Translations under genes and position numbers: made by a program
The notes under the pieces: generated by a model
Database searches by the model: none
The model's input: the letters and a program-made list of their open reading frames with translations, nothing else
What the model was told of the DNA's origin: nothing
DNA from: Cyclobacteriaceae bacterium
GTDB lineage: Bacteria; Bacteroidota; Bacteroidia; Cytophagales; Cyclobacteriaceae
Length of the DNA: 64,000 nt
Direction: 5' to 3'
Assembly (NCBI GenBank): GCA_016787755.1
Contig: JAEUUA010000025.1
Span: forward strand, 124,001 to 188,000
In this document: piece after piece, positions 36,091-46,253 of the stretch
Layout: every line of letters starts with the position of its first letter
How positions within the stretch are numbered: position 1 is the stretch's first letter

Positions 36091-36355
36091 TTACACACCT
36101 TCATATATCTTATTCCCGCTCCACTAGCCAAATAGAATTGAAAGCAATAAGAAAATAAAGGGAGGATTCGCATCCATAACTTGGTGTGTATTAGTAGTGA
36201 ACTGAAATCCACTGCATCATAGCCGGATGAGATTTAAACAATGGTTTCAGTCTGGGTTAAGTTAAAAATTCTAAAAAATAAATTAATTCTTGTCCGATTT
36301 GGGTAACCTCGCTCGTCTTAGGGGAAATTTTGTTTAACTTAATCAATTAAAATCT
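36091..36355. other. Intergenic stretch before the YCII-DinB-sigma operon
   Basis: 265 bases without a recognisable gene. The last 80 bases are AT-rich and probably hold the operon promoter, but I could not fix a -7/-33 pair with confidence. Confidence 0.4.
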
Positions 36356-36706
36356 ATGGAAAAATTCATGTTAATTTTTCACGGGGGCAGCGACATTGCC
36401 CCGGAAATGAAATCACCCGAAGCGATGCAAAAGCATATGCAAAAATGGTTTGCCTGGATAGAGAAACTAAGTAAGGAAGGTCGATATGAAGGTGGTGAAG
36501 CACTTGTACCCTCTGGAAAAATTATTGGTGGCAAAAATAGAGTGGTTACCGATGGCCCCTTTGCCGAAAGCAAAGAGCTAGTGGGAGGCTACTTTATTGT
36601 AAAAGCCAAAGACATTGATGATGCGATTGCTCTATGTGCCGACTATCCTGATTTTATCTACAATGGTAAAGTTCAGGTAAGGCCCGTTCAAAAAATGGAT
36701 ATGTAA
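36356..36706 (+). CDS. YCII/DGPF-domain protein linked to an ECF sigma factor
   Basis: A 116-residue YCII-related protein with the core KFMLIFHGG and the family motif VTDGPFAESKELVGGYFIV at about residues 64-82. This DGPF group is found next to ECF42-type sigma factors, and such a sigma gene is two genes downstream. The protein is cytoplasmic and is thought to bind or sense small ligands, but its precise role is unsettled. It opens a three-gene operon with DinB-like and sigma genes. Confidence 0.9.
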   Translation: MEKFMLIFHGGSDIAPEMKSPEAMQKHMQKWFAWIEKLSKEGRYEGGEALVPSGKIIGGKNRVVTDGPFAESKELVGGYFIVKAKDIDDAIALCADYPDFIYNGKVQVRPVQKMDM

Positions 36707-36804
36707 GCTAGCAGGTGAACAAGACTTTTTAAGCTACTTTAATAAGTATAGGATACCTCACCAGATTCAAAATATGATACTATAAACACTTAAACTAAAA
36801 AATT

Positions 36805-37422
36805 ATGAAACACCTAAAACTTCTCTCGCTGGGCATAGCACTCGTGCTGGCCTGTGGATTTCGTCCGTTGGATGGAAACTTAACGGATGCAGAACGCAAA
36901 GCTGCTATTGACTATTTGAAAGAAACAAAGGCGAAGCTGCTCAAAGATGTGAAAGGCCTTACCGCAGAACAATTCAACTTTAAGGCCTCTCCTGAGTCTT
37001 GGTCGGTAGCTGAATGCCTTGAACACATTGCCTTTTCTGAGAGTGCCATCTTTGGTGCGGTAGAAGGTTCTCTTAAGGAAGCAGCCAATCCTGATAAACG
37101 CAGCGAAGTAAAATTTTCTGATGATGAAATCAAAGGCATGATTTCCAGCCGGGCGCAGAAGGTAAAAACGCAGGAAATGTTTGAACCAAAAAACCAATTT
37201 GGCGATGCCGCAGGTTCACTCAAAGCTTTCACTGCAAAGCGCGATGCCAATATTGAATTTATAAAGTCAACCAAAGAAGATCTTCGTAACCATTACGCAA
37301 CATTTCCTTTTGGCACGATGGATTCCTATCAGGTGTTGATTTTTATAGCTGGACACTCCGCCCGGCATACTGCACAAATTGAAGAGGTAATGTCGAATGC
37401 TAATTTCCCTAAGAAGAAATAA
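36805..37422 (+). CDS. Exported DinB-like protein
   Basis: A 205-residue protein with a signal sequence (MKHLKLLSLGIALVLACGF) followed by a DinB_2 domain: ESWSVAECLEHIAFSES with the first metal His, and GHSARHTAQIEEVM at the C-terminus with the matching pair. The possible lipobox is LVLACG. A secreted DinB-fold is less common than the cytoplasmic type seen at 4.4 and 5.0 kb. It lies between the DGPF gene and the sigma gene and is separated from the latter by only 5 bases, so it belongs to the same operon. Confidence 0.82.
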   Translation: MKHLKLLSLGIALVLACGFRPLDGNLTDAERKAAIDYLKETKAKLLKDVKGLTAEQFNFKASPESWSVAECLEHIAFSESAIFGAVEGSLKEAANPDKRSEVKFSDDEIKGMISSRAQKVKTQEMFEPKNQFGDAAGSLKAFTAKRDANIEFIKSTKEDLRNHYATFPFGTMDSYQVLIFIAGHSARHTAQIEEVMSNANFPKKK

Positions 37423-37427
37423 AACTT

Positions 37428-38684
37428 TTGGTACAGCAAACAGAAGATGTGCACCTTTTAATCGGCCATCTTTTTCGCCACGAGGCGGGAAAGATGGCCG
37501 CTGTGCTTACACGATTTTTAGGGGTTGATCATCTTGATGCAGCCGAAGATTTAGTACAAGACACCTTATTAAAAGCTATGGAGACCTGGCGCTTTCGCGG
37601 AATGCCGGACAACCCCACTGCATGGCTTTATAAAGTAGCACGCAACAAAGCCATCGATTGGGTGAGGGAGCAACAGCGTAAAACAAAGAATTCCAAAGAA
37701 AATGAGTCTACCATTATTGATTGGAACTCCGCTCCCTTAGAAGAAATTTTTCATGAAGAAGAAATTCAGGATAGTGTGTTGCGTATGATGTTTACCTGTT
37801 GTCATCCGCACATTCAACCCGAATCGCAAATCGCATTAACATTAAAAACATTGGGTGGACTAAGTGTAGTCGAAATAGCGAATGCATTTCTTACCACAGA
37901 AGATACCATCGCCAAACGCATTTACCGCGCCAAGGAAAAAATTAAGCTAGAGAACATAAAGTTCGATCCTCCGGGTGTATATGAAACGCCCGCACGATTA
38001 TACAGTGTGCTGCACGTGCTTTATTTATTGTTTAATGAAGGCTATCATTCTAGTCATGGCGATACGGTAATACGAGAAGACTTGTGTGCCGAAGCGATGC
38101 GGCTCGCGTATCTACTTGTTCAGCACAAATCGACTAACCTTCCAAAAGTAAACGCCTTGTTGGCACTCATGTGTTTACAATCCTCGCGGTTTACCTCGCG
38201 CATAGGTGATCTCGGTCAAATTATTTTACTGGAAGATCAGGATCGCACCAAATGGAATCAGGAGTTGATTAAGAAAGGGCTTAATTTTTTAGAGCAGTCG
38301 TCAACCGGAGATGTATTAAGTGAATACCATGTTGAAGCTTCGATTGCTTCTGTTCATGCATTGGCTAAACGCTTTGAAGACACACACTGGCATGCATTGG
38401 TTAAACTCTATGAAATATTAAACGAACTAAAACCCGGACCAATGACCAGTCTGAACCGCGCCATTGCGATGGGTTATGCTTACTCACCGCAAAAAGGAAT
38501 TGATGAGCTTGAAAAAATAGAAAGTCTGAAAGATCATTATCTACATTTATGTGCGATTGGTAATTTTTACCTGCTGAATGAAAATAAAGCTAGGGCAAAA
38601 TTTCATTTTGAAAAGGCCTTGCAAAAGACTACGTCCATTCACGAACAGGAATTACTTAAACGAAATATTGAGAAGTGTAATTAG
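37428..38684 (+). CDS. ECF RNA polymerase sigma factor (ECF42-like) with C-terminal extension
   Basis: A 418-residue sigma factor. Region 2 is at about residues 10-80 with LDAAEDLVQDTLLKAMETW and NPTAWLYKVARNKAID, and region 4 is at about 125-175 with ALTLKTLGGLSVVEIANAFL. A 240-residue C-terminal extension with repeated helices follows (DUF6596/TPR-like), ending in a tetratricopeptide-like GNFYLLNENKARAKFHFEKA. This layout and the neighbouring DGPF gene mark the ECF42 group, which lacks a classic anti-sigma factor and is probably controlled through its own extension. The start is TTG 37428, the only plausible one before region 2. It is the only transcription regulator in the window. Confidence 0.9.
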   Translation: MVQQTEDVHLLIGHLFRHEAGKMAAVLTRFLGVDHLDAAEDLVQDTLLKAMETWRFRGMPDNPTAWLYKVARNKAIDWVREQQRKTKNSKENESTIIDWNSAPLEEIFHEEEIQDSVLRMMFTCCHPHIQPESQIALTLKTLGGLSVVEIANAFLTTEDTIAKRIYRAKEKIKLENIKFDPPGVYETPARLYSVLHVLYLLFNEGYHSSHGDTVIREDLCAEAMRLAYLLVQHKSTNLPKVNALLALMCLQSSRFTSRIGDLGQIILLEDQDRTKWNQELIKKGLNFLEQSSTGDVLSEYHVEASIASVHALAKRFEDTHWHALVKLYEILNELKPGPMTSLNRAIAMGYAYSPQKGIDELEKIESLKDHYLHLCAIGNFYLLNENKARAKFHFEKALQKTTSIHEQELLKRNIEKCN

Positions 38685-38695
38685 GCTCAATCCGG

Positions 38696-40993
38696 TCACT
38701 CGTGCCTGATTTCATCCACCGGATTTGTTAACGCTGCTTTGATCGCTTGAAAACTCAGGGTTACAAATGCAACTGCAATCACTCCTACCCCGGCAATTAT
38801 AAAAACCCCCGCACTTAATTCAATTCGATTAGCGAATCGGGCCAGCCATTCATTCATCAGGTAATAGCCAACCGGAGCAGCCAGTAAAAACGCAATTAGA
38901 ATGCGCTTGGTAAAGGTTAATGTTAATAAGTGTAGTACATCAACAGAAGTGGCTCCCAGCACTTTGCGGATTCCCATTTCCTTGGTGCGACTTTGAATAA
39001 CGGCCCACGAAAGCGCAAACAAACCAAAACAAGAAAGCACCATGCTGATTATGGCAAACGTAATAATGATTCTATAGAAGAATGTATCTTCCTTATACTT
39101 TTTCATCAAATCTTCCTGAATGACTTTATAGGTGAACACATAATCGGGAAAAACCGCCAGCCATTCAGTTTGAATTTGTGGTAACAATTGTACGAGATCA
39201 TTTCCTTTATAATCGATCAATAAAGCATTACCACTTTGCTTAAACGAAATTATCACCGGTGGGATTTCCATTTTAAATGAGCCGCATGTAAAGTCTTGCA
39301 CCACTCCCACAATTACATCCTTAGTTCCGGGCACGAGCGCGCCAATAGGTTCCTTAAGGTTAAATTGCTGCACCAATTTTTGATTTACCAGTTTGCCGCT
39401 CCTTATTTCTGAGGGTAACTCTCCTGCTACTAAGGTTAAGTCCAGTGTTTTTATAAAATCAGCATCACCCTCAAAAATATAGGGCGTGTAGAATTTGTCC
39501 CCTTCAAGATCATATCGCACAATCATATTACCAGAAATAGGATTTCCACTACTTACAGATACTGAATTTATTGTAGGTAGTTGTAAAAGCTCATGCTTTA
39601 ATACCGGAAGTAGCTTGGAAAACTTTTGGTCAGGCGCATTGAGCTGAATTATACTTCTATTAAACCCAAGCGGTGCACTTTCCATGTGATTCATCTGCTG
39701 GATGATTGTAACGGAACAAACAGTAAGTGTGATTGAAATTACAAATTGAATAGTAAAGAGGAGTCGGTTAAAACTCACTTTCGTATTATTCTTTTTCATG
39801 AGGCTAATCGGCTTCATACTCCATTGCTTGGCAACAGCAATAATCACCACCAAAGCACCCGAAAGAAACAACACCCCTCCTATTAGGGAAACAACTTTAA
39901 TGGTTAAGAAATACTTTGGTGATAGATGGGTTTCAAATACAGAATTAAAAACCGGAATGAGCAAACCTGTAACAGCCAACGCCAGTGCATAGGAAATAAA
40001 AATATATACCCCGGCCTCGACTAGAGAGAACCCAAATAAACCACCCGGACTAATCCCTAATGTCTTCTTAATTCCAATTTCCTTCCTCCTGTTCTGCCAG
40101 AAAAGAAGAAAGAGATTAATAAAGTTGAAGCTTGCCATAAACAGCACGAGTCCACACACAATATATCCTACTGTAATGAATATTGGGTTACGCGTGTGCA
40201 TAAACTTCATTTTGTTATCCGAGCTGAAATAAGAATCTGTAAGCGGAGATAAATAATACTCCATCTTTCCGGCTCCTAACAATCCTGGGCGTTGACTATC
40301 CCTATTAATTTTTGTCTTTAAGTCTTCCAAATTGGTTCCTGTATTTAATAATACGTAGCTGGCTCCTCCATTTCTCTTTTTAGGAAACACTGAGTGATGT
40401 AATAACGCATCAAACGAAAGATGACTATTCTCTACTGGTTTATCAACCACGGCAGAAATCGTCACCTGTTGTGCTGTATCAGCTGTAGTGAGTGTAATTA
40501 CTTTACCAACAACATCCTCAGTGGAAAACATCACAAGTGCTTTCTCCTTTGAGATAACAATGCTTCCTGCTTTTAACACATCGCTCGCCCTTCCGTGGAT
40601 TACCGGGAAATCAAAGAATGAGAAAAATGAACTATCTGTTGATAACATATCAAAATCCTGAAACTCACTTTTGTTAGTCTTGATAGTAATTCCATCCAGA
40701 TTATTCACCTGGCAAACATTCTCAATTTCAGGATAATAGGATGTTAGGTAGTTATAAAAATAATCGGGCACATAAGCTATTTTACCTGTGCCACCAAAAG
40801 GGTCATTACTAAAAATCTGAAAGATCCGATCCTTCTTACTGTGAAAGGAATCGGTATGGGTTTCGTAAACCAGAAAAGAAATTAAGAGATTAGAGCACAC
40901 AAACCCCACAACCAAGCTCAGCAGAATAATGAAGGTGTAAAGTTTCTGTAACCACAACGAACGCAATACAAATTTTAGATTATGAAGGACCAT
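38696..40993 (-). CDS. FtsX/MacB-type ABC transporter permease (paralogue 1)
   Basis: A 765-residue permease with the MacB-like plan: one N-terminal membrane segment after LRSLWLQKLYTF, a large periplasmic MacB_PCD domain, three more membrane segments, then a second periplasmic domain and a closing set of segments. The coupling motifs that touch the ATPase are RRKEIGIKKTLG in the middle and RTKEMGIRKVLGA at the end. The start at 40993 (MVLHNLKF) fits better than the one 11 codons upstream. It is the last of four consecutive permease genes and the most diverged. Confidence 0.88.
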   Translation of the reverse strand: MVLHNLKFVLRSLWLQKLYTFIILLSLVVGFVCSNLLISFLVYETHTDSFHSKKDRIFQIFSNDPFGGTGKIAYVPDYFYNYLTSYYPEIENVCQVNNLDGITIKTNKSEFQDFDMLSTDSSFFSFFDFPVIHGRASDVLKAGSIVISKEKALVMFSTEDVVGKVITLTTADTAQQVTISAVVDKPVENSHLSFDALLHHSVFPKKRNGGASYVLLNTGTNLEDLKTKINRDSQRPGLLGAGKMEYYLSPLTDSYFSSDNKMKFMHTRNPIFITVGYIVCGLVLFMASFNFINLFLLFWQNRRKEIGIKKTLGISPGGLFGFSLVEAGVYIFISYALALAVTGLLIPVFNSVFETHLSPKYFLTIKVVSLIGGVLFLSGALVVIIAVAKQWSMKPISLMKKNNTKVSFNRLLFTIQFVISITLTVCSVTIIQQMNHMESAPLGFNRSIIQLNAPDQKFSKLLPVLKHELLQLPTINSVSVSSGNPISGNMIVRYDLEGDKFYTPYIFEGDADFIKTLDLTLVAGELPSEIRSGKLVNQKLVQQFNLKEPIGALVPGTKDVIVGVVQDFTCGSFKMEIPPVIISFKQSGNALLIDYKGNDLVQLLPQIQTEWLAVFPDYVFTYKVIQEDLMKKYKEDTFFYRIIITFAIISMVLSCFGLFALSWAVIQSRTKEMGIRKVLGATSVDVLHLLTLTFTKRILIAFLLAAPVGYYLMNEWLARFANRIELSAGVFIIAGVGVIAVAFVTLSFQAIKAALTNPVDEIRHE

Positions 40994-41084
40994 AGTCGTG
41001 GGATTTTTCAGTTTCAAGGTAAACAATTTTAGAAACAGGACGAACGCCCATTTTCCTAAGTAGAGGAAAGTGTGTGCACCTTTA

Positions 41085-43439
41085 TTAGCCTTCGGTTCGC
41101 AACGAGGTTACAGGATTTGAGTTTGCAGCACGAATGGATTGATACCCCACGGAAAGAAGAGTTACTACTAGCATAAATACTCCTGTAAAAAAATACAAGG
41201 TGAAGTGAATCTCTGTGTGAAAAGAATACTCGGTAAGATAGTTACTCACCAGATACCAGGCGATGGGGTAGCCAATCAATAAACTTATAGTGACAAGAAA
41301 GGTGAAATCCCGGCAAAGCATAAGCGTAAGATTTACCACCGAAGCTCCCATTACTTTCCTGATTCCTATTTCCTTCGTTCGTCTTTCTGCCATGAATGAC
41401 GCAAGGCCAAATAATCCCAAGCATGAAATAAGTACGGCAATGATGGTAAAACTTATTGAGAGTTTGCCAATAACGTGTTCTGTTTGATACTCCCGATTGA
41501 ATACATCGTTTAGGAAGGTGTACTCAAATGGATGGTCTGGATTATGCTTCCTGAAAATGCTTTCAATCTGGCTGACTTGTTCAGTGATTTGAATCTGTGC
41601 GGAGAGTTTGATAAAGTAGTGAGAACCTATACTCTCTGAATACATAAAAATCATCGGCTCAATTCCGAATCTTAAATTGTCATTATGAAAGTCTTCAGTT
41701 ACACCAATAATGCTTCCTTTTCCATTCCACATCTCCAACTCCGTACCAACTGCATTTTCCAAATCTAATCCCATTACCTCAGCGGCTTTACTGTTTACAA
41801 TGTAATTGGAGCCGTCCTGCCCTTCAATAAAATTCCTACCCTTTCGTATTTTAATATTCAGTGCTGGAATAAATTCAGCATCACAACGATAAATCTTAAA
41901 ACTGATAGCGGTGTTATCGGGTTTACCCGCCCACGTAGGATCTGTTGTCGTAATAGGAACGGTAAAAATGTTATTTCCTCCAAAGGCAACATTTTTAACA
42001 TGCGGAAGTTGAAGTAAGTCATTCTTGATTGCCTGATAATGTTTAACCATTCCATCATTCTGATCAAGTACGATTATATTGTCTTTGTCGAATCCTAGGT
42101 TCCTTTTGCTGATATAAGTTATTTGCTTGTACACAGAAATACTTCCAACAACAAGCACAACTGAAGTTGCAAATTGCACAACAACAAGCACCTTACGCAA
42201 CCTGTTGCCTGTAAGGCCGGACCGACTATCGCCTTTCAAAACCTTAGCCGGATTAAATCTGGATAGCACAAAGGATGGATAACTTCCTGCCAATAGACCA
42301 CACAGCAACGTAATAATCAGAGCTCCCGAAGCAAGTATTGGATTGGTGATATCTAACTGAATTGACTTACCTGTAACTTCATTAAAAACCGGAAGGAGCA
42401 ATTGAACGATCACTAATGCGAATAGAAGCGCAATAAAAGACATAAGTATCGACTCAGAAATAAATTGAATGATCAACCCTGCTTTTTGCGCTCCAATTGA
42501 TTTTCTAATACCGACTTCACGACTACGGCTTGCAGAGCGAGCCGTGGAAAGGTTCATAAAATTGATACAGGCCATTATAAGAATTAGCACAGCAACTGCA
42601 CCAAAAAGGTAAACCTGTTGTATCCTTCCCCCAGTATTGATTCCATTTTCAAAATTGGAATGAAGCCTTGCCTTTGCATATGGAAATAGGAATGCACGTG
42701 TTGTGCAATCGGGGCAGTTCCTTTTTATTAAGTTAGAAAGTTTATTATCGGCAACCTCACTATTCGGTTTTAGCATAACCACCGTTCGCAAACCTCCACT
42801 TTTCCAATTTTGAGTCCATGGATTTTCTTTTAAGAAAAGTTCAAATGGAATAACAAAGTCAAACTGCAGCGATGAGTTTTTAGGAATGTCAGTAAAGACA
42901 CTGGTAATTGTTAGTTCATAGGATTGTCCTACCAACAAGGGCTTACCAATAGGATTTTCATTTTTAAATATTTTTCTGGCCAGATTCTCAGAGATAGCGA
43001 TCGATTTAAGATCGGTTAGCGGTTGGGTGTTATTGCCTGTTAGAATAGGAAAACTAAAAATATTAAACAAAGCGGGGTCGGCATAGATTCCGATTTCGTT
43101 GAAACTGTTGGTTCCATCCTTAATTAACAATTCGGCCTCGTAGCTGTATTGAGCAGCAAATTCTACCTCCGGAAGGTTACTTTCAATCACATCCTTCAAT
43201 TTTGCCGGTGTCGCAGGATAGGTTTCAATCTTACCATCAGGGTACGTGTTGTTAATGAGCACACTAAAAATACGGTCAGAATTAGCATGGAACCTATCGA
43301 ATGATACCTCATCCGTTATCCAAAGGAGAATAAAGATGGTGGTTGCAATTCCAACCGTTAGACCTAGAATATTAATGAATGAGTAAACCTTGTGGCGAAG
43401 TAGATTTCGAAGGGAGGTCTTAAGGAAATTCTTAATCAT
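41085..43439 (-). CDS. FtsX/MacB-type ABC transporter permease (paralogue 2)
   Basis: A 784-residue permease that begins MIKNFLKTSLRNLLRHKVYS, where a basic cytoplasmic start precedes the first membrane helix. The two halves carry SREVGIRKSIGAQ and RTKEIGIRKVMGA, the ATPase-coupling motifs, separated by large periplasmic domains. The C-terminus is the family-typical NPVTSLRTEG. These tandem-domain FtsX permeases are frequent in Bacteroidota, and many lack adjacent ATPase genes. The 287-base gap upstream holds an inverted repeat that may control it. Confidence 0.88.
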   Translation of the reverse strand: MIKNFLKTSLRNLLRHKVYSFINILGLTVGIATTIFILLWITDEVSFDRFHANSDRIFSVLINNTYPDGKIETYPATPAKLKDVIESNLPEVEFAAQYSYEAELLIKDGTNSFNEIGIYADPALFNIFSFPILTGNNTQPLTDLKSIAISENLARKIFKNENPIGKPLLVGQSYELTITSVFTDIPKNSSLQFDFVIPFELFLKENPWTQNWKSGGLRTVVMLKPNSEVADNKLSNLIKRNCPDCTTRAFLFPYAKARLHSNFENGINTGGRIQQVYLFGAVAVLILIMACINFMNLSTARSASRSREVGIRKSIGAQKAGLIIQFISESILMSFIALLFALVIVQLLLPVFNEVTGKSIQLDITNPILASGALIITLLCGLLAGSYPSFVLSRFNPAKVLKGDSRSGLTGNRLRKVLVVVQFATSVVLVVGSISVYKQITYISKRNLGFDKDNIIVLDQNDGMVKHYQAIKNDLLQLPHVKNVAFGGNNIFTVPITTTDPTWAGKPDNTAISFKIYRCDAEFIPALNIKIRKGRNFIEGQDGSNYIVNSKAAEVMGLDLENAVGTELEMWNGKGSIIGVTEDFHNDNLRFGIEPMIFMYSESIGSHYFIKLSAQIQITEQVSQIESIFRKHNPDHPFEYTFLNDVFNREYQTEHVIGKLSISFTIIAVLISCLGLFGLASFMAERRTKEIGIRKVMGASVVNLTLMLCRDFTFLVTISLLIGYPIAWYLVSNYLTEYSFHTEIHFTLYFFTGVFMLVVTLLSVGYQSIRAANSNPVTSLRTEG

Positions 43440-43538
43440 TAACTTGTGAATAGGTTGGCTAACGAGTTTAAGATATAATAATCATACCAAACTGAAACTT
43501 GAGTTTTTGTTCATTTATCAAAGATAATGATCTTCGTT

Positions 43539-43575
43539 TGTCCTTTATCGAACATAGGCGTATCGAATATGGACA
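43539..43575. promoter_or_regulatory. Inverted repeat upstream of permease paralogue 2
   Basis: TGTCCTTTATCGA (43539-43551) pairs with TCGAATATGGACA (43563-43575), 10 of 13 positions, around an 11-base loop. It lies 100 bases before the start of the 41085-43439 gene in the longest gap of the permease cluster, so it may be an operator. No regulator is known. Confidence 0.3.
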
Positions 43576-43726
43576 TGAAGCCCAATACCTCAGGTTTTCT
43601 TCTTCCTAATTCTGATTGCCTGTCTCATTCTAGTCCAGGTGTTTAGCGGCTTGTTCTCTATCATCCTAATATTAGCATTGCTCATATATCTACTACTTGC
43701 ATTGCTGAGTATTACTGAAACTCTAC

Positions 43727-46168
43727 CTACTCATACTTCAATGTTTCGGCCGGATTAATCAACGCAGCTTTAATAGCATGGTAGCTTACGGTGAGAAGAG
43801 CCAGTAATAATCCGGCACCCATACTCAATGCAAACAATTCCCAGCCAATGGTGGCTTTGTAAATAAAATCTTTCAAATACCACGTAGTGATAAACCACCA
43901 CGAGAGCGGAGCGGCCAAACAAAAAGCTACAAACGCTAGCAGAATAAACTGTCGGTTTAGCAAAACAAAGATGGATTGCAAATCGGCACCCATCACCTTG
44001 CGAATGCCAATTTCTTTGGTTCGGTTTACGGCATTGATTCCCGCAAGGCCAAACAATCCTAAACAAGAAATCAAAATAGCAAACCCTGTTGCCAGCCCCA
44101 TGATGCTCATCCACCGCTGATAACTTTGATATTGTTTCGCCACATCTTCATCTAAAAAGGTATAGTCAAAAGGTTTATCGGGATATAACTCCAACCAAAG
44201 TGACTTTACTTTTTCAAGTCCGCTTACCACATCGGTAGTACTTAGTCGTACCATCATTGTTGTTAAGTAGCCGATGCTTTCTGTGTCAATAGAAAGAAAC
44301 ATGGGCTCGAACTGGCGCTCTAACGAAAGGAAGTGATAATCTTTCGCCACCCCAATAATGTGTGACCCCAACCCTACTGAGTCTTCCTGCCAGTTGTAAT
44401 ATTCATTCAAAGGATCAGTCCATTTCATATCGCGCACAAGCGCCTCATTAACAATGATGCCACTGGTATCCGTTGCGATGGCTGGATCAAAATTTCTACC
44501 CACTGCCAATTGAATATCAAGTGTGGGAAGATAGAAAGGATCTATGCTATACACATAAGCAGATTTTTGCTCGCCTTTAATTTTAAATCCCCACCGCGAG
44601 TATCCCTGATTAAATCCTGTGCTTGCACCGGTTACAGAAGCGATGGCCGGTTCATTACCCGCCCGTGTGCGAAATTGCTCAATTACTTTATTGCCTTCTG
44701 CATTCCAACCTGTTTGTGTGGGAATCACCAACACTTGCTCTTTATTATACCCAAGATCTTTGGTGGTAATGAAATTCATCTGGCGATACATCATCACCGA
44801 ACTGATAATTAAAAATGCTGACAAGGCAAACTGCAATACGACTAAAGGCTTGGTAAACCCTGCCTGTAATCTGGAAGTAAAACCACCTTTCAATACCTGG
44901 GCAGGCTTAAACCGTGATAGGAATAAAGAGGGATAACTTCCGGCTAGCAAGCCCACAATTGTTGTGAGGATAAATCCCACCGACAACAATTGAATTGCTT
45001 TAGGAGTAGTCAGTTCAACTCCTTTGTTTGTAAATTCATTGAACGCAGGTAGAAATAATACTACCAGCACACAACCAATCACCATCGAAGCAAAAGCAAG
45101 CAACATCGATTCAAAACTAAATTGATACACTAATTGGTTGCGCTGCGCCCCCACTACTTTACGCACACCTACTTCTATTCTTCTCGAAGCTGAAGTAGTC
45201 AGTGACAAGGAAATGTAATTGATGCAGGCGATAAGCATAATCAATATTGCAATACCACCTAATATGATCGAGTATTGAGGATCACTTACTTTCTCCCAAC
45301 TGATCTCCTTTTTTAAATGCATCTCAGGAAGTGCCGTAAATAAATATTCCATCATCTTTACATCAGCCGGGATCGGAACCACCGCTTCCTTGCGCCACTC
45401 TTCGAGTTTCTCAGCTATGTATTTATCTACAATCTTATCAAGGTTATTTTTGAAGGTAATGAGGTCTGCCTCTGGAATTAACTGCACAAACGTGGGTGTA
45501 TTGTAGTTTCCCCAATTGGTAAGGTTGCGCTCGTAGTAAGGTCTGTTTTCTTGTGGGATCAGGATATCATAATGAATGCTTGAGTTAGCGGGTGCAGGTT
45601 CAATTATCCCGCTTATAGTAAATGATTCTTCACCATTGATATCGAGGCGGATTGTTTTTCCAATCGGATCGGTATCCCCAAAGTATTTTTTTACGATGGC
45701 GGGTGTGAGAACAATCTCAGATTTATCCAGAAAAATCCGGTCGGCATTTCCTGAAATCAGGTTGAAGGAAAACATCTTGAAAAAATCTGCATCTACATAG
45801 GCCACCTCTTCGGTAAAGACTTTTTCCTCGTATCGAAAAATTCCACGCGCACCGCTGTTATACCGAGTAGCATATTTTACCTCAGGCAGTTCTTCTTTCA
45901 ACGTATGCGCTAACCCTGTCTGTAACCACGCTGATTGGCGATAGGGATCAGCCGAGTCATGTTGCCAGGTATCAAAACTTTTTTCCTCAATCCGATAGAT
46001 TGATTTTTTGTTTTCATGAAACTGGTCAAACTCTTTTTCGTCCTGAATGTAAAGAGCAATTAACATACAAAACGCAAGACCAATACTTAATCCAAAAGCG
46101 TTGATGAACGAATAGAACTTGCGCTTGCGAATGTTGCGTGCAGCTACTTTAAAATAATTTGCGATCAT
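43727..46168 (-). CDS. FtsX/MacB-type ABC transporter permease (paralogue 3)
   Basis: An 813-residue permease starting MIANYFKVAARNIRKRKFYS, a basic stretch followed by a membrane helix. It has the coupling motifs RRIEVGVRKVVGAQ and RTKEIGIRKVMGAD, the MacB_PCD periplasmic domain (SFTISGIIEPAPANSS) and the C-terminal NPAETLKYE tail. It is nearest in character to paralogue 4. No ATP-binding subunit or membrane-fusion partner is adjacent, so it must use an ATPase encoded elsewhere or form part of a larger set. Confidence 0.88.
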   Translation of the reverse strand: MIANYFKVAARNIRKRKFYSFINAFGLSIGLAFCMLIALYIQDEKEFDQFHENKKSIYRIEEKSFDTWQHDSADPYRQSAWLQTGLAHTLKEELPEVKYATRYNSGARGIFRYEEKVFTEEVAYVDADFFKMFSFNLISGNADRIFLDKSEIVLTPAIVKKYFGDTDPIGKTIRLDINGEESFTISGIIEPAPANSSIHYDILIPQENRPYYERNLTNWGNYNTPTFVQLIPEADLITFKNNLDKIVDKYIAEKLEEWRKEAVVPIPADVKMMEYLFTALPEMHLKKEISWEKVSDPQYSIILGGIAILIMLIACINYISLSLTTSASRRIEVGVRKVVGAQRNQLVYQFSFESMLLAFASMVIGCVLVVLFLPAFNEFTNKGVELTTPKAIQLLSVGFILTTIVGLLAGSYPSLFLSRFKPAQVLKGGFTSRLQAGFTKPLVVLQFALSAFLIISSVMMYRQMNFITTKDLGYNKEQVLVIPTQTGWNAEGNKVIEQFRTRAGNEPAIASVTGASTGFNQGYSRWGFKIKGEQKSAYVYSIDPFYLPTLDIQLAVGRNFDPAIATDTSGIIVNEALVRDMKWTDPLNEYYNWQEDSVGLGSHIIGVAKDYHFLSLERQFEPMFLSIDTESIGYLTTMMVRLSTTDVVSGLEKVKSLWLELYPDKPFDYTFLDEDVAKQYQSYQRWMSIMGLATGFAILISCLGLFGLAGINAVNRTKEIGIRKVMGADLQSIFVLLNRQFILLAFVAFCLAAPLSWWFITTWYLKDFIYKATIGWELFALSMGAGLLLALLTVSYHAIKAALINPAETLKYE

Positions 46169-46202
46169 AAATAGAGATTAGGTTGAGGATTTTATCCTAG
46201 AT

Positions 46203-46247
46203 CCTGGATACTGGATGCTTGATACTAGAATCCAGTATCAAGTATCT
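46203..46247. repeat. Dispersed palindromic repeat, GATACTGGATGCT family, copy 2
   Basis: GATACTGGAT (46207-46216) is perfectly complementary to ATCCAGTATC (46230-46239), and the outer sequence matches copy 1. It lies between permease paralogues 3 and 4. Confidence 0.7.
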
Positions 46248-46253
46248 AGTTTC

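Noticed and set aside
36091..36355. Search for a tRNA or small RNA in the larger gaps
   Set aside because: No T-arm-like GGTTCRANTCC box or cloverleaf was found in any of the gaps examined.
43580..43726. Short minus-strand frame downstream of permease paralogue 3 ending IRIRKKKT
   Set aside because: About 40 codons, no conserved motif and no convincing start or ribosome-binding site; treated as non-coding.
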